Assembly: GCA_965116115.1 (NCBI GenBank)
Contig: OZ220486.1
Coordinates: forward strand, 2,914,001 to 2,978,000
Length of the DNA: 64,000 nt
Direction: 5' to 3'
Source of the DNA: JAPOXR01 sp965116115
GTDB lineage: Bacteria; Pseudomonadota; Alphaproteobacteria; Rhodobacterales; Rhodobacteraceae
The notes below the pieces were generated by a model. It saw only the letters and a program-made list of their open reading frames with translations. It had not been told where the DNA came from and made no database searches. Below, piece by piece: positions 47,950 to 56,979 of this stretch. The translations under genes and the position numbers were made by a program. Position 1 is the first letter of the stretch; each line of letters begins with the position of its first letter.

Positions 47950-48516
47950 TCAGTACCGTGCCTTCAGACGGTCGAATTTGTCCGCCATCCACTCCCGGAG
48001 ACGGACTATGATCCGCCACGCGGCGAGGCCGAACAACGCCAACAGAACAGCGGCGATGATGCGCATCCAAGGTATCAAGGTGACTCCGGGGCCGGAGACC
48101 GACGAAATGCCCACGGCGTTCGGGTAAATCGAGAGCATTCTGATGCGCCAGCCATAATGATTCACCGCGACCCATTGCTCAGTTCCTGCCAGCTGCTGCG
48201 CTTCGGCCTGCAGATCGCCGCTGCTGAATTTGAAATACGGCGGCCAGCCCCAGCCGGTGTCCTCGTTGCGGTAAACCCGCGCATTTTCATTTGGCTTAAC
48301 GGAATTGATAAACCGGACATCTCGGTTGCCCGTGCCCGAGACAACAGCCTGGTCCGCATCAGGGCTTGCCCAGAAAATTGAATTCACAGCGATGTCGGTT
48401 CTGACGACCTCGGTGCCGACGATTTTCACAATGTCCCGTGACGGCAATGTGTAATCGAGAAAGGCAAGAAACACAGCCACAACGGCAATTCTCACCAGGA
48501 TCTTGATATATCGCAT
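47950..48516 (-). CDS. DUF1523 family membrane protein
   Basis: 188 residues from ATG 48516 (preceded by a GGAG-like sequence). It has an N-terminal membrane segment (ILVRIAVVAVFLAFLDYTLP), the conserved block NSIFWASPDADQAV and RVYRNEDTGWGWPPYFKF, and a second membrane segment near the C-terminus (WMRIIAAVLLALFGLAAWRI). DUF1523 is common in Rhodobacterales; no function is established. The longer frame to 48657 has no supporting family sequence. Confidence 0.9.
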   Translation of the reverse strand: MRYIKILVRIAVVAVFLAFLDYTLPSRDIVKIVGTEVVRTDIAVNSIFWASPDADQAVVSGTGNRDVRFINSVKPNENARVYRNEDTGWGWPPYFKFSSGDLQAEAQQLAGTEQWVAVNHYGWRIRMLSIYPNAVGISSVSGPGVTLIPWMRIIAAVLLALFGLAAWRIIVRLREWMADKFDRLKARY

Positions 48517-48781
48517 GAAATCCGCGCTCCAGAGCGGCTGCAGCAGTCCGGATATAATCGCGCCGGCGCGGCCGTTCAAATGCTCGGATAAGCCAGTGAG
48601 CAGAAAAGACACACCCTTCTCCGCTGTTCCTGCGGCAGGACAAAGCAATCCGCGCACGCTGAGCCGCGCAATATACGTCCGACCTGAAACTGTCCACTGA
48701 TCTGCCGCACATTGCGGAATTCGCGTTGTTCAACATCTTCTGTCATGAAATGGAATAGCGAAGGACGGAGAAATTGATCTG

Positions 48782-50083
48782 ATGGACATTACTGAACGTA
48801 TCTTGCGTGAAATCAACGACCGCCGTGACAGCCTTGTCGAACTCGCGCAGGATCTGATCCGCATACCGACGCTGAATCCGCCGGGGCTTCACTACCGCGA
48901 CATCTGCGAATTCCTGCGGAACCGCCTTACGCAGTCCGGATTCGCGTGCGAGTTGATCCGCGCCGAAGGCGCACCGGCGGACAGTGACCGCTACCCGCGA
49001 TTCAACTTGGTGGCGCACAGAAACGGTTCGGGGCGCGGTGAATGCGTCCATTTCAATTCTCACACCGATGTGGTGCAGGTCGGAGAAGGTTGGACGTTTG
49101 ATCCGTTCGCGGCAACAATCCGGAACGGCCGGATTTACGGGCGCGGGTCCTGCGATATGAAAGGCGGCCTGGCCGCATCGGTCATTGCCGCGGAAGCATT
49201 CATAGCCTGCCAGACCGAATATTGCGGCGCCATAGAAATTTCGGCGACTGCGGATGAGGAATCCGGCGGCTTAGGCGGAGTCGCGTGGCTCGCTGAACGC
49301 GGCTGGTTTTCGCCGCGGCGAGTTCAGCATGTCATCATTCCCGAACCGCTGGCGAAAAACCGCATCTGCCTTGGACACAGAGGCGTCTGGTGGGCGGAAA
49401 TTGAGACAAAGGGCAAGATCGCGCACGGATCGATGCCGTTTCTCGGCGACTGCGCCGTCAGACATATGTCCGCCATTCTCGCTGAAATGGAAACGGAACT
49501 GTTTCCCCTTCTGGCAGACAAACGGACCGCCATGCCCGTGGTGCCTCCTCAAGCCCGCCAGTCAACGCTGAACATCAATTCAATTCACGGCGGCGAACCG
49601 GAGATGGAAGCCAGCTACACCGGGCTTCCGGTTCCATGCGTTCCTGACCGCTGCCGCATCGTGATCGACCGCCGCTATTTGGCGGAAGAATCGCTTGAGG
49701 AAGTCCGGGCCGAGTTCATTGAGATGCTCGAACGGGCAGCAGAAAAAAGGCCCGGTCTTGAATTTGAAGTGCGCGACCTGCTTTCCGTGCAGCCCACGCT
49801 GACGGACAGACAGGCACCGGTGGTGCAAAGCGTCAGCCGTGCCGTGCGCCGGATTCTGGGCACTGATCCGGAATATGTCGTCTCGCCCGGCACCTATGAC
49901 CAAAAACATATCGACCGCATCGGCCGCATCAAAAACTGCATCGCTTACGGCCCCGGCAATCTCAGCTTGGCCCACCAGCCCGATGAATGGATCGGCATTG
50001 AAGATATGGTTGACAGCGCCAAGGTCATGGGTCTGGCGCTGGCGGATATTCTTTCCGTTTCCTCCGGTTCGCCCGGATCCTGA
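48782..50083 (+). CDS. M20-family peptidase (ArgE/DapE-like deacylase)
   Basis: 433 residues. HFNSHTDVVQVGEGWTFDPF supplies the first metal-binding His and Asp, YGRGSCDMKGGLAASVIA the bridging Asp, and SATADEESGGLGGVAW the catalytic/metal Glu pair. A dimerisation domain lies between residues about 190 and 320. The family includes acetylornithine deacetylase and succinyl-diaminopimelate desuccinylase; true ArgE and DapE are shorter, so this is more likely a general N-acyl amino acid or dipeptide hydrolase. Stands alone, divergent from the DUF1523 gene. Confidence 0.9.
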   Translation: MDITERILREINDRRDSLVELAQDLIRIPTLNPPGLHYRDICEFLRNRLTQSGFACELIRAEGAPADSDRYPRFNLVAHRNGSGRGECVHFNSHTDVVQVGEGWTFDPFAATIRNGRIYGRGSCDMKGGLAASVIAAEAFIACQTEYCGAIEISATADEESGGLGGVAWLAERGWFSPRRVQHVIIPEPLAKNRICLGHRGVWWAEIETKGKIAHGSMPFLGDCAVRHMSAILAEMETELFPLLADKRTAMPVVPPQARQSTLNINSIHGGEPEMEASYTGLPVPCVPDRCRIVIDRRYLAEESLEEVRAEFIEMLERAAEKRPGLEFEVRDLLSVQPTLTDRQAPVVQSVSRAVRRILGTDPEYVVSPGTYDQKHIDRIGRIKNCIAYGPGNLSLAHQPDEWIGIEDMVDSAKVMGLALADILSVSSGSPGS

Positions 50084-50574
50084 GCAAGCCGGAAAGAGAG
50101 TTAAAGAAACGCCAGCAATGCCGGTTTTCCCGCGCCGAAGGCGCTCTCCTCCTCATGCGGCTTCACGTCTGAGTCTGCTAAAAATTCAATGCAGACCGCG
50201 CCGCGGAATCCCGATCCGGCCAGCGGCGCGGCGGGTCTATCTATTTCGGGTTTTTCGCCCGCGCCTTGCGCTGCGACCCTGATGGTCAACGGAAGGAGTT
50301 TACCAGTCAATCCGGCGCGTTTCCGCCTGCCGCACATTTTCTTCCTGGCCCGGCGCGGCCCGCGCCATTTTCAGTTCCGTGCGCCGCATCATGCCGGGCT
50401 TTCCTGTCCATCAACTTTGCGGCTGCGCCGAAAACCTCCGCTCATGGCCGATCCGGAAACCCGGGCAAACACCACAGCGCCAGCAGTTCGCCCGATTGAT
50501 TGACTTGACCGAAAATCAATCCGCCGTTGACAGGGGAAATCAGCCGCCGCGTCCATGTGCGCTTTAGGCTGGCC
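50084..50574. other. Gap without supported gene
   Basis: About 490 bp between the convergent M20 and ClpP-like genes. Plus-strand frames here are Pro/Arg-rich and look like GC-rich non-coding sequence. I see nothing recognisable. Confidence 0.5.
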
Positions 50575-51372
50575 TCAGTCGAAAATCTCAGTCGCCAGAC
50601 GGCTGTCGAGAAGTTCGTTCGCGGCGAGCATGTAGATCTCATCCGGTGGAGTATTCAGTGAGTAGACCATAAGACCCGGATCAATGCCCATTCCAATAAG
50701 GTACTCCATCGTCTGACCCTGGCCGTGCTGAATGTCTTCAACGGCAAAAAATGCGGGCACATAGCCCGGCGTCTCGTAGTAGTGCTGATGCATGCCGACA
50801 GCGGAGAACACGGAGACCTCGCGCCTGACGCCGCCGGCCAGGATGTACGGGCAAGCCGAAAGACAGGCGGTGCCCGGGAGCATAAGGGTGTCGGCGGCGG
50901 CTTCGCGCACTCTTCGCCCGATTTCCAAGGCTTCATATACCGCGCCGCCCGGACTGTTCAGCGCGAATCTGTATGAGGCCTTGTCCAAGCTGGCCAGAAA
51001 GCCTGCGAAACGCCGTGAATCTCCTGTTTCGATCGGGCCATTGATCAGCACCACCTCGCCGAATCGGCCCGTATCGACCAGCCTGAACTCAAGCCGTGAG
51101 GGCAATTCATCAGAGAGATCAATCTCGGGCGGCGTTACCGTGTCCGTGATATCGGGAGGAATCCGGGTCGGATCATAATGCCACACCTGATCCCCGGGCG
51201 TCACCGGCCCGGAAGGCCGCGCGCTGTCCCCGCTGAGCCACGAAGGCAGGCGGATCGGCACTTCCGACACAACAAGAACTGCGGCGAGGATTGCTTGAGC
51301 GGCCAAAACGCTCCGAAGACTGCGATGAATCGTGATTCGAGCCGAAACGATGCTGCCGGTGAACATGATCAA
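50575..51372 (-). CDS. Membrane-anchored ClpP/SppA-like serine protease
   Basis: 265 residues: an N-terminal membrane anchor (about 18-40), a Pro/Asp-rich linker, then a ClpP-fold domain. YRFALNSPGGAVYEALEIGR is the oxyanion strand, TACLSACPYILAGGVRRE contains the candidate nucleophile Ser in the SAC motif, and VGMHQHYYE the candidate His. The arrangement resembles uncharacterised COG3904-type proteins. Predicted location is the periplasmic face of the inner membrane. Its start overlaps the stop of the 435-residue coiled-coil membrane protein, so the two are translated together. Confidence 0.75.
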   Translation of the reverse strand: MIMFTGSIVSARITIHRSLRSVLAAQAILAAVLVVSEVPIRLPSWLSGDSARPSGPVTPGDQVWHYDPTRIPPDITDTVTPPEIDLSDELPSRLEFRLVDTGRFGEVVLINGPIETGDSRRFAGFLASLDKASYRFALNSPGGAVYEALEIGRRVREAAADTLMLPGTACLSACPYILAGGVRREVSVFSAVGMHQHYYETPGYVPAFFAVEDIQHGQGQTMEYLIGMGIDPGLMVYSLNTPPDEIYMLAANELLDSRLATEIFD

Positions 51373-52676
51373 CTGCCGCGATCGCCGCGCTTCGGAGAAT
51401 CCGCGGCATCGGATCCGGATACCCGGCGCAACATCTCAGCGTCCGCCGCCCCCATCGACACCTCAACGTCTTTCATGGCTTTGATCGCCGCTTTCAGGTC
51501 GGCAAGGGTCAGCGTCTCTTCGATACTCAGACCGTCACGTCCGCTTCTGATAGCCGCCTGCGTGATCGCAAGCACGAACACCAAAACCGCCGGCAGCAGG
51601 TCAATCGCAACGGCACCGGCCCACGACGGCACGAAACTGCCCGCATATTTGATCACTGCGTCCGCGCTGGAAATCGGATTGTAGGCGGTTTCCTGGGGCG
51701 GCTCCATCTCCAGCGCCTCGTTGGCGGCCCTCTTCAGTGTCTGGCTCCGTTGGTCAAGGGCCCGCAAAACAGAGCCGATAGTGGAAGACTGGGCTTCTCG
51801 GACCGTACTGTTGCGGCCATCAAGGTCAGGCAGAACAACTGAGGCCGGCAAATCCTCGGCAGCGCGCACGACAAGCGGAGCAACGAAATATTGATTCAGG
51901 CTCGCAATCACCCCTGCCAGCCTTACGCTCTCCTCGGAGAATGCGACGGACCGCTGTTCCACCGACCCGGGCGCGACTGTCAGAACCCGCATACGACCCA
52001 AAATCTCGTTGCCGTCATTGAAAGCGGCGTCGATCAGGGGCTGCTGATCGGCGATCTGCTCTTCAAGATTGTGCAGTTCCTTGGTCTTCTGCGTCAGCAC
52101 ACGGAAAACAGCGCCTTCACCCGCGGTGCCTGAGAGTTCGCCCAACCGCTCTTGCTGCGCCAGCGACTCGAAAGCTTCCCGCGCACGCTGCACTTCACGT
52201 CCCAGTGCCTGTCCCGACAGCGCGATTTCGTGAGCCTGTTCGAGCGCGGACTGGTAATCGCGAACAGTGTTTTCCAGATGCTGCTCCACGGCGGCGGCGC
52301 CGGCGAGGGCAGCCGCATTGAGCCAGCTCGACATCGCGACGATGGCAAGCGAGCCCGCGAGCATTGAAACACTCACGCCGATGAACCCGGCGACGCTGCG
52401 CATTGAGGGCAAAAGCCGCAGTATGTAATTCCAAAAGACAAAAATGCCGACCGACACCGCGATTGAATATGCCACTGCCGCGAAGAAACTCATCGCCCCG
52501 GTGTCTTCCAGAAGGGACGACACCCCGAGATATGTGTAAATGCCCGAGGCAATGGCCAGAATGCCTAAAGCCGCAGGCGTGATAGTGTCAAGCCAGACCA
52601 AGTGACCTTCGAGCTCTTTAGCAGTCCGAAGGCCCTTCGCTTCCGCCGCCGTCAGTTTTTTTGCCTCACCTGTCAT
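51369..52676 (-). CDS. Coiled-coil membrane protein, partner of the ClpP-like protease
   Basis: 435 residues, family not recognised. Three N-terminal membrane segments (about 33-56, 64-87, 92-117) are followed by a periplasmic or cytoplasmic coiled-coil region of about 200 residues (HLENTVRDYQSALEQAHEIA, TKELHNLEEQIADQQPLI). A fourth segment lies near residue 355-375 (WAGAVAIDLLPAVLVFVLAI) before a short charged tail. The four-base overlap with the protease gene suggests a complex, for example a membrane scaffold or substrate presenter (inference). Confidence 0.7.
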   Translation of the reverse strand: MTGEAKKLTAAEAKGLRTAKELEGHLVWLDTITPAALGILAIASGIYTYLGVSSLLEDTGAMSFFAAVAYSIAVSVGIFVFWNYILRLLPSMRSVAGFIGVSVSMLAGSLAIVAMSSWLNAAALAGAAAVEQHLENTVRDYQSALEQAHEIALSGQALGREVQRAREAFESLAQQERLGELSGTAGEGAVFRVLTQKTKELHNLEEQIADQQPLIDAAFNDGNEILGRMRVLTVAPGSVEQRSVAFSEESVRLAGVIASLNQYFVAPLVVRAAEDLPASVVLPDLDGRNSTVREAQSSTIGSVLRALDQRSQTLKRAANEALEMEPPQETAYNPISSADAVIKYAGSFVPSWAGAVAIDLLPAVLVFVLAITQAAIRSGRDGLSIEETLTLADLKAAIKAMKDVEVSMGAADAEMLRRVSGSDAADSPKRGDRGS

Positions 52677-52679
52677 CGC

Positions 52680-53099
52680 GCCAGATCACCCTTGTTATTG
52701 CCCGTCCTACAGCGCGATGAGGATGCCGCACCCCGCTCGCAAATCGAGAGACGAAGGCCCGTATACTGACCTGCCCATTTTCGCGGCCGCCCGCAAGCGG
52801 AGCGCACTCCATTCATTTTGTGCCATCATTCGGCTGCGCAGGCAATGGGCTTCGCCCGGTAACCATCAAACAGCTCAAGCGCCTGCGCCGTCGCGCTTTG
52901 CTGAAGGGCCGCGCTGGCTTCCTCCGGCACCAGACGCTTCAAGCCGCTGTCCTGATTCCTGGTTTGGTCGTGTATCCTCTGGTCTTCGATGATTTTCCGG
53001 GCCCGCGGAATAAATCACGCAGCAGTCTGACCTGCGGCGTCTGCCATCCCGCGACTTCTCTGAATCGGGCTGATTTGTGCCGGGCAGCTTGGGGAAGGA
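52680..53099. other. Gap with possible degenerate coding remnant
   Basis: On the minus strand a short stretch reads LKRLVPEEASAALQQSATAQ before stops in all frames, which looks protein-like but is too short to name. No intact gene is supported. Confidence 0.3.
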
Positions 53100-53783
53100 T
53101 CAGATTTCCCTTAGTTTCCTGATTTCATCCCAAGATCTGTTGTAGTCCGCGACTCTGCTCTGCGCCAGCCTAGCCGCTTCAGGCGGCGCTCCTCTCGCCA
53201 TCAAAATATCAGGGTGGCTCTCCTTTACCAGTCTTTTCCATCTGGCGCGGATTTTTTCGTCAGAGTCCGATGAATCGACCCCGAGAACTTTGTAGGGGTC
53301 ATCGATTACGCCAGCCGAAAACCGGTGCATACGCTGGCTGAAACTGCGCTCCGAAAGGCCGAATATTTCGTTGACCCGCCAGAGAAACTCATGCTCCGCC
53401 TGCTTGATTTCGCCGTCCACGTTCGCGATATGGAACAGCCCCTCCATCACATCATCCCGGACATGCTTATCATGTTCGTACAGTTTGGCGACGGAAGCAG
53501 CGTATTGCTCAAATCCGGCAACGGTCTGCTTCGCGAGATTGAAGATCTTAGCCACTATTTTTTCGTCTTCCCTGCGGAATCTGAACACTGACTTGAATGC
53601 CCTGATCTCGCCGACAGTCACTTTCCCGTCCGCCTTGGCGATCTTGGCCCCCAGAGAAATCAGAGCGATCATGAAGGCGACCTGCCGGTTCGCGGATTTA
53701 AGCTGTTCCAACGCATCCGGGCTGATTATGCCCGGCTTCGCAAGGCCGCGGATCGTATCCAGAACCCTTGACCAAAACGACAT
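53100..53783 (-). CDS. DjlA/DjiA-type co-chaperone (TerB plus J domain)
   Basis: 227 residues. The N-terminal two-thirds is a TerB-like helical domain with paired acidic patches (GAKIAKADGKVTVGEIRAFK and HIANVDGEIKQAEHEFL). The C-terminus is a J domain: DPYKVLGVDSSDSDEKIRAR then LVKESHPDILMA, with the HPD tripeptide. It would stimulate DnaK ATPase. Unlike E. coli DjlA there is no N-terminal membrane anchor, as in other alphaproteobacteria. Confidence 0.9.
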   Translation of the reverse strand: MSFWSRVLDTIRGLAKPGIISPDALEQLKSANRQVAFMIALISLGAKIAKADGKVTVGEIRAFKSVFRFRREDEKIVAKIFNLAKQTVAGFEQYAASVAKLYEHDKHVRDDVMEGLFHIANVDGEIKQAEHEFLWRVNEIFGLSERSFSQRMHRFSAGVIDDPYKVLGVDSSDSDEKIRARWKRLVKESHPDILMARGAPPEAARLAQSRVADYNRSWDEIRKLREI

Positions 53784-53956
53784 GGTTATCGAACTCCGGC
53801 AACCAGCGGATGCCGCATCGGCGCAAAATCAAGCCGGCGGCCGAATTCTTGCTCCGCCCCGGGCAGCCGGGCGGTCTTCTGGCGGCCGGCAGTTGCGCGG
53901 AATCCGATGACGCCCAAGCATTCCTCACTGATCACCGCAACCATGAAATAAACACC

Positions 53957-54760
53957 CCGACTAAACTCCGAAATACATCGCTTTATTTGCGAAGCGCGAT
54001 TCAGACGAATCTAGAATCTATATGTCATGGGCGGACTGAGCAGGGGAATGTTCCGAAGTATGTTGAACCTCGCATGAGCGATGCTGTTGACTATCTACGC
54101 GGCCTCCCTGAGTCCGGTCAAGCCGATTCTTTCCACGATGTTCGATGAGCGCCTGCCACTGCCTCGGCGAAGGACGCCATCGCCCCCATCATCTCCCGCA
54201 GCCAGTGGTAGAGAGACTGCGGCGGCTGGCCGCCTGCATCCGTTTCGACGCGGCGAGACTGATATCCCGCGCACCCTTGTCGAGCACCGGAACCCGAGCC
54301 ATATCACCGCGGCCGACAATTTATCAGCGGTTTTCCACAACTTTTTCAGATTCAGCGATTCCCCGCGATAGTAGACAGGTCCGAACATGTTTCTCTCCTC
54401 TCTCCGTCAGTTTTCAGCGCCGGGCGCGGTGTTAACGTGATTCTCAAGCGGTGACAGCCGCGCACGCCCCGAACCGATTTAGAGTCACATCGCCGGTCAC
54501 GTAACCGGTATCTATCGGCGTGCGCGGATCTCGTAGCAGGACAGCTGACCGATATGATCCACAACCCACATATGAATCAAACCAAGTCAGAACATGGATG
54601 CTGCTGGATTCAGGAACTGAAGAAAAGCGGTTTTTCATAAAGGGCCATCACGGTTAAGATCGGCTACCCGCAGTCGACGGCAAGCCGCGGACTCGCCCGC
54701 AAAGCGAGACGGCGGGGCTGCCGCTGGGCGCGCGGCGGCTGGCCTAAACCCAGTCCGGGA
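53957..54760 (+). mobile_element. IS30 relic with IS256 relic nested in its leader
   Basis: 53957-54040 matches the IS30 left end found at 44.0 kb. At about 54042 this changes abruptly into an inverted IS256 right end (GGGGAATGTTCCGAAGTATG, then coding-region debris to about 54165). IS30 HTH-like coding resumes near 54600-54720 (IQELKKSGFS-type, then QSTASRGLARK). The piece at 54555-54593 resembles the segment after the IS4 C-terminus at 32.64 kb. All frames are broken. Confidence 0.6.
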
Positions 54761-54840
54761 AGCATCGCCGATTCCCCGCAAGTTGACGCCGATGCGCCGG
54801 CAATTGCCGAGGAACGTCAGCAGTTCGGATAAAACCCGAA

Positions 54841-55043
54841 GGCTCAATTTGCAAATCGTATGCACGGCCTATCGGTTCCGGCAGAAAAAATGTGCGGGAG
54901 AAGACATTTTTCAGCCCAAAATATTGATATTATTGCAGAATAATTGTCGAAGTATCCGGCAAAACCGCTTGTGATCTATGACCTTTATCTCCTTGTATAT
55001 AAGTACATTACAGTATGGATGCATACAATTTGCAAATTGAGCC
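54841..55043. mobile_element. 203-bp MITE, copy 1
   Basis: Begins GGCTCAATTTGCAAATCG and ends with the near-exact inverse; the terminal repeats extend to about 24-26 bp. It is flanked by AACCCGAA on both sides (54833-54840, 55044-55051), a perfect 8-bp target duplication. It is AT-rich, carries no transposase, and is the same length as copy 2 at 59092. It is inserted within IS30 debris. Confidence 0.92.
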
Positions 55044-55189
55044 AACCCGAATGGATTCACCTTCATGCGCATGCGGACCGGGCGGTGGGGGACGTGTTCT
55101 GCCGTCTCCGCCAGCGGTGGCGGAACCGACAGGGCCGGCCGGAGTGTGATTCCCAGTCGGACGGACATATCCAAGCGGTCCTCTGTCAT

Positions 55190-55340
55190 CGATGAAAAGA
55201 TCCGGGCGGGAGGCCGGTAAGCGGATACGATCATCGGCACGCGGCGCTGCCTGCATCCGGCCCGACGCATGTGACCACGGCTGACGACAACAAGGAATCC
55301 GCTGGTTGAGAGGAGCAAGCACGGTGCTTATGATGCGGGC
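55190..55340 (+). mobile_element. IS30 relic, central part
   Basis: Plus-strand codons read IDEKIRAGGR then, after a stop, ADTIIG, and after a frame change PTHVTTADDNKESA. These match the IS30 blocks IDERP...RSRFGDWEADTIIG and THVVTADNGKEFA around the first and second catalytic Asp. It continues the relic interrupted by MITE copy 1. Confidence 0.6.
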
Positions 55341-55559
55341 GGATGAAGAATTCAACAGACGCGACATCCAGAACCATCATCAGCCGCCAATGACGTTCAC
55401 GAAGAGACCCTTCTACTGTATTTTGCCGCCGACGGCAGGAAGGCAGGAGAAGAACGGTTCGGCAGCTGGCCGTCTCCGGTGAATCCTTTGTGGAATCCAG
55501 GATGCATATGTCCTGCTGCAACGCTAATTGACGGCATGAGCCGGCTGCAGGGGAATGCC

Positions 55560-56042
55560 ATGGAAAAGTCATTGTATCTTGCCAATCCGTACGGATTTTC
55601 GGAACAGCAGAAGACTGGCCCGCTGCAGGAAATCAAGACGGCGCTGGAATCGCTCGGCGCAGTGGTTTGGGAACCCTTCGAGCGCAACAATCAGATTGAT
55701 TTCAGCAAGCCCGGATGGGCCTATCATGTGGGTCAAGCGGATTTACGGGACGTGCACGATTCAGACGGGATATTCGCTGTCGTAAACGGCTGCCCGCCGG
55801 ACGAAGGCGTGATGGTTGAACTGGGCATGGCAATCGCTTGGGGGAAACCCGTTTTTCTGTTCCGCGATGACTTCCGCCGCTGCACCGACAGCGACATGTA
55901 TCCACTCAATCTTATGCTGTTCACGGGTCTTCCCGAAGCAGGCTGGGAAGATTTCTGGTACACTTCAGTCGCCGAGATCAGCACCCCCGGAAAAGCCTTG
56001 GCACGCTGGCTCGCAGGAAGGGAATTCAACCGCTTCTTCTGA
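55560..56042 (+). CDS. Nucleoside 2-deoxyribosyltransferase
   Basis: 160 residues from ATG 55560, with GGGGAA upstream. SLYLANPYGFSEQQKTGPLQ, HDSDGIFAVVNGCPPDEGVM VELGMAIA-type motif and GKPVFLFRDDFRR are the family signatures: the Asp-rich nucleoside site, the catalytic Glu in the EGVMVELG segment and the late Arg/Asp strand. It exchanges bases on 2'-deoxyribonucleosides in purine or pyrimidine salvage. Surrounded by relics but itself intact. Confidence 0.88.
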   Translation: MEKSLYLANPYGFSEQQKTGPLQEIKTALESLGAVVWEPFERNNQIDFSKPGWAYHVGQADLRDVHDSDGIFAVVNGCPPDEGVMVELGMAIAWGKPVFLFRDDFRRCTDSDMYPLNLMLFTGLPEAGWEDFWYTSVAEISTPGKALARWLAGREFNRFF

Positions 56043-56979
56043 TTCGGTGGACAGCCGCCGCGCGAAATCATCCCATGCCCGGTGCTGCTCCGGTCGGCAT
56101 GAGAGCAATCGCCCGCCGTCGGGAACAGGGCTGTCGTTTTGAATCTTCCCGTTTTCCGGCGGGAGTCCGGCGGAGCTGATGAGCTTCACGGCGCGGCGGT
56201 GATACCATACGGCTTTTTTGAGTTCGCCGCGCGTTGACTCAGCCTGCCTGTCCATTGGTGACCCGCGTCGGGTTGAGAGCCGGCCGCCGCATCACGGCCA
56301 GGTTTTCCGGCCCGGGTCCGTTCGCGCAGATGATCTTCATTTACCGTGACATCGAGTGGCCGGCGCAGACTGTTCCCGACCGGCCGGCACTCCCGCGCGC
56401 CTTTGAGAAACCGCTCTGGATCCCGTTTTCCGTTCCCGGTGAAACACCGGGTTCCGGGGCTGCGCTGTCCCCGGATTTCCCGGGGCGGCGAGACGGTTCC
56501 GACAGCGGCGGAACCCGGCTGTCGGCGGCTTTCCGGCCGGCAGAGGACCGAGGCATGCGGATCCGCGCCCGCCGCCGTTTTTCCGCCCCTCGCGCATTCG
56601 AGCCGGGTGAGAGCCCGCCGTGATCCGGGGGGGGGCGGCAAGGAAGGTTGCGGCCGTGCCGCCGGTGCCGCGCCGGATCAGGAAGGCCGAGGAGAAAGCC
56701 TCTCCCGAACCCCCGGCCGCTGCCCCGCCCATGAGCGCACCCGGCTTCCCGGCGGCGGCATTAATCTGTCTTGCGCAATGCGCTCAGAGGCTGTACAAGG
56801 GGATTCCGCCGCTTGGAAATCAGGCAGCAGTTCACAGCAACAGATACTGCAGAGGCTGGAACTATGGAAATTCTTTCAATGTTTACGTCGGCGGTCTTCG
56901 GGAAACGCGGCTGTAATTCTACCCCCCCCCCCCGGCAGGGATTCCCTCAATAACCGGCTGACCGCGGGGCTGCGCCGGC
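56043..56979. other. Non-coding GC-rich stretch with homopolymer tracts
   Basis: No gene is supported over about 930 bp. Two long mononucleotide runs occur: nine G at 56627-56635 and twelve C at 56922-56933, the second about 50 bp before the autotransporter-like frame opens. Frames through the C-run reach stops within a few to about forty codons whichever length is assumed. Confidence 0.55.

Noticed and set aside
54944..55195. Short frames shared by both MITEs reading IYDLYLLVYKY as a conserved small protein
   Set aside because: The similarity is explained by the two DNA copies of the MITE. The frames run out of the element into unrelated flanks, so they are not a conserved gene.
56186..56732. 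Overlapping Arg/Pro/Gly-rich frames as novel genes
   Set aside because: All three frames on both strands are open because of GC richness; no start signal, domain or composition supports coding.
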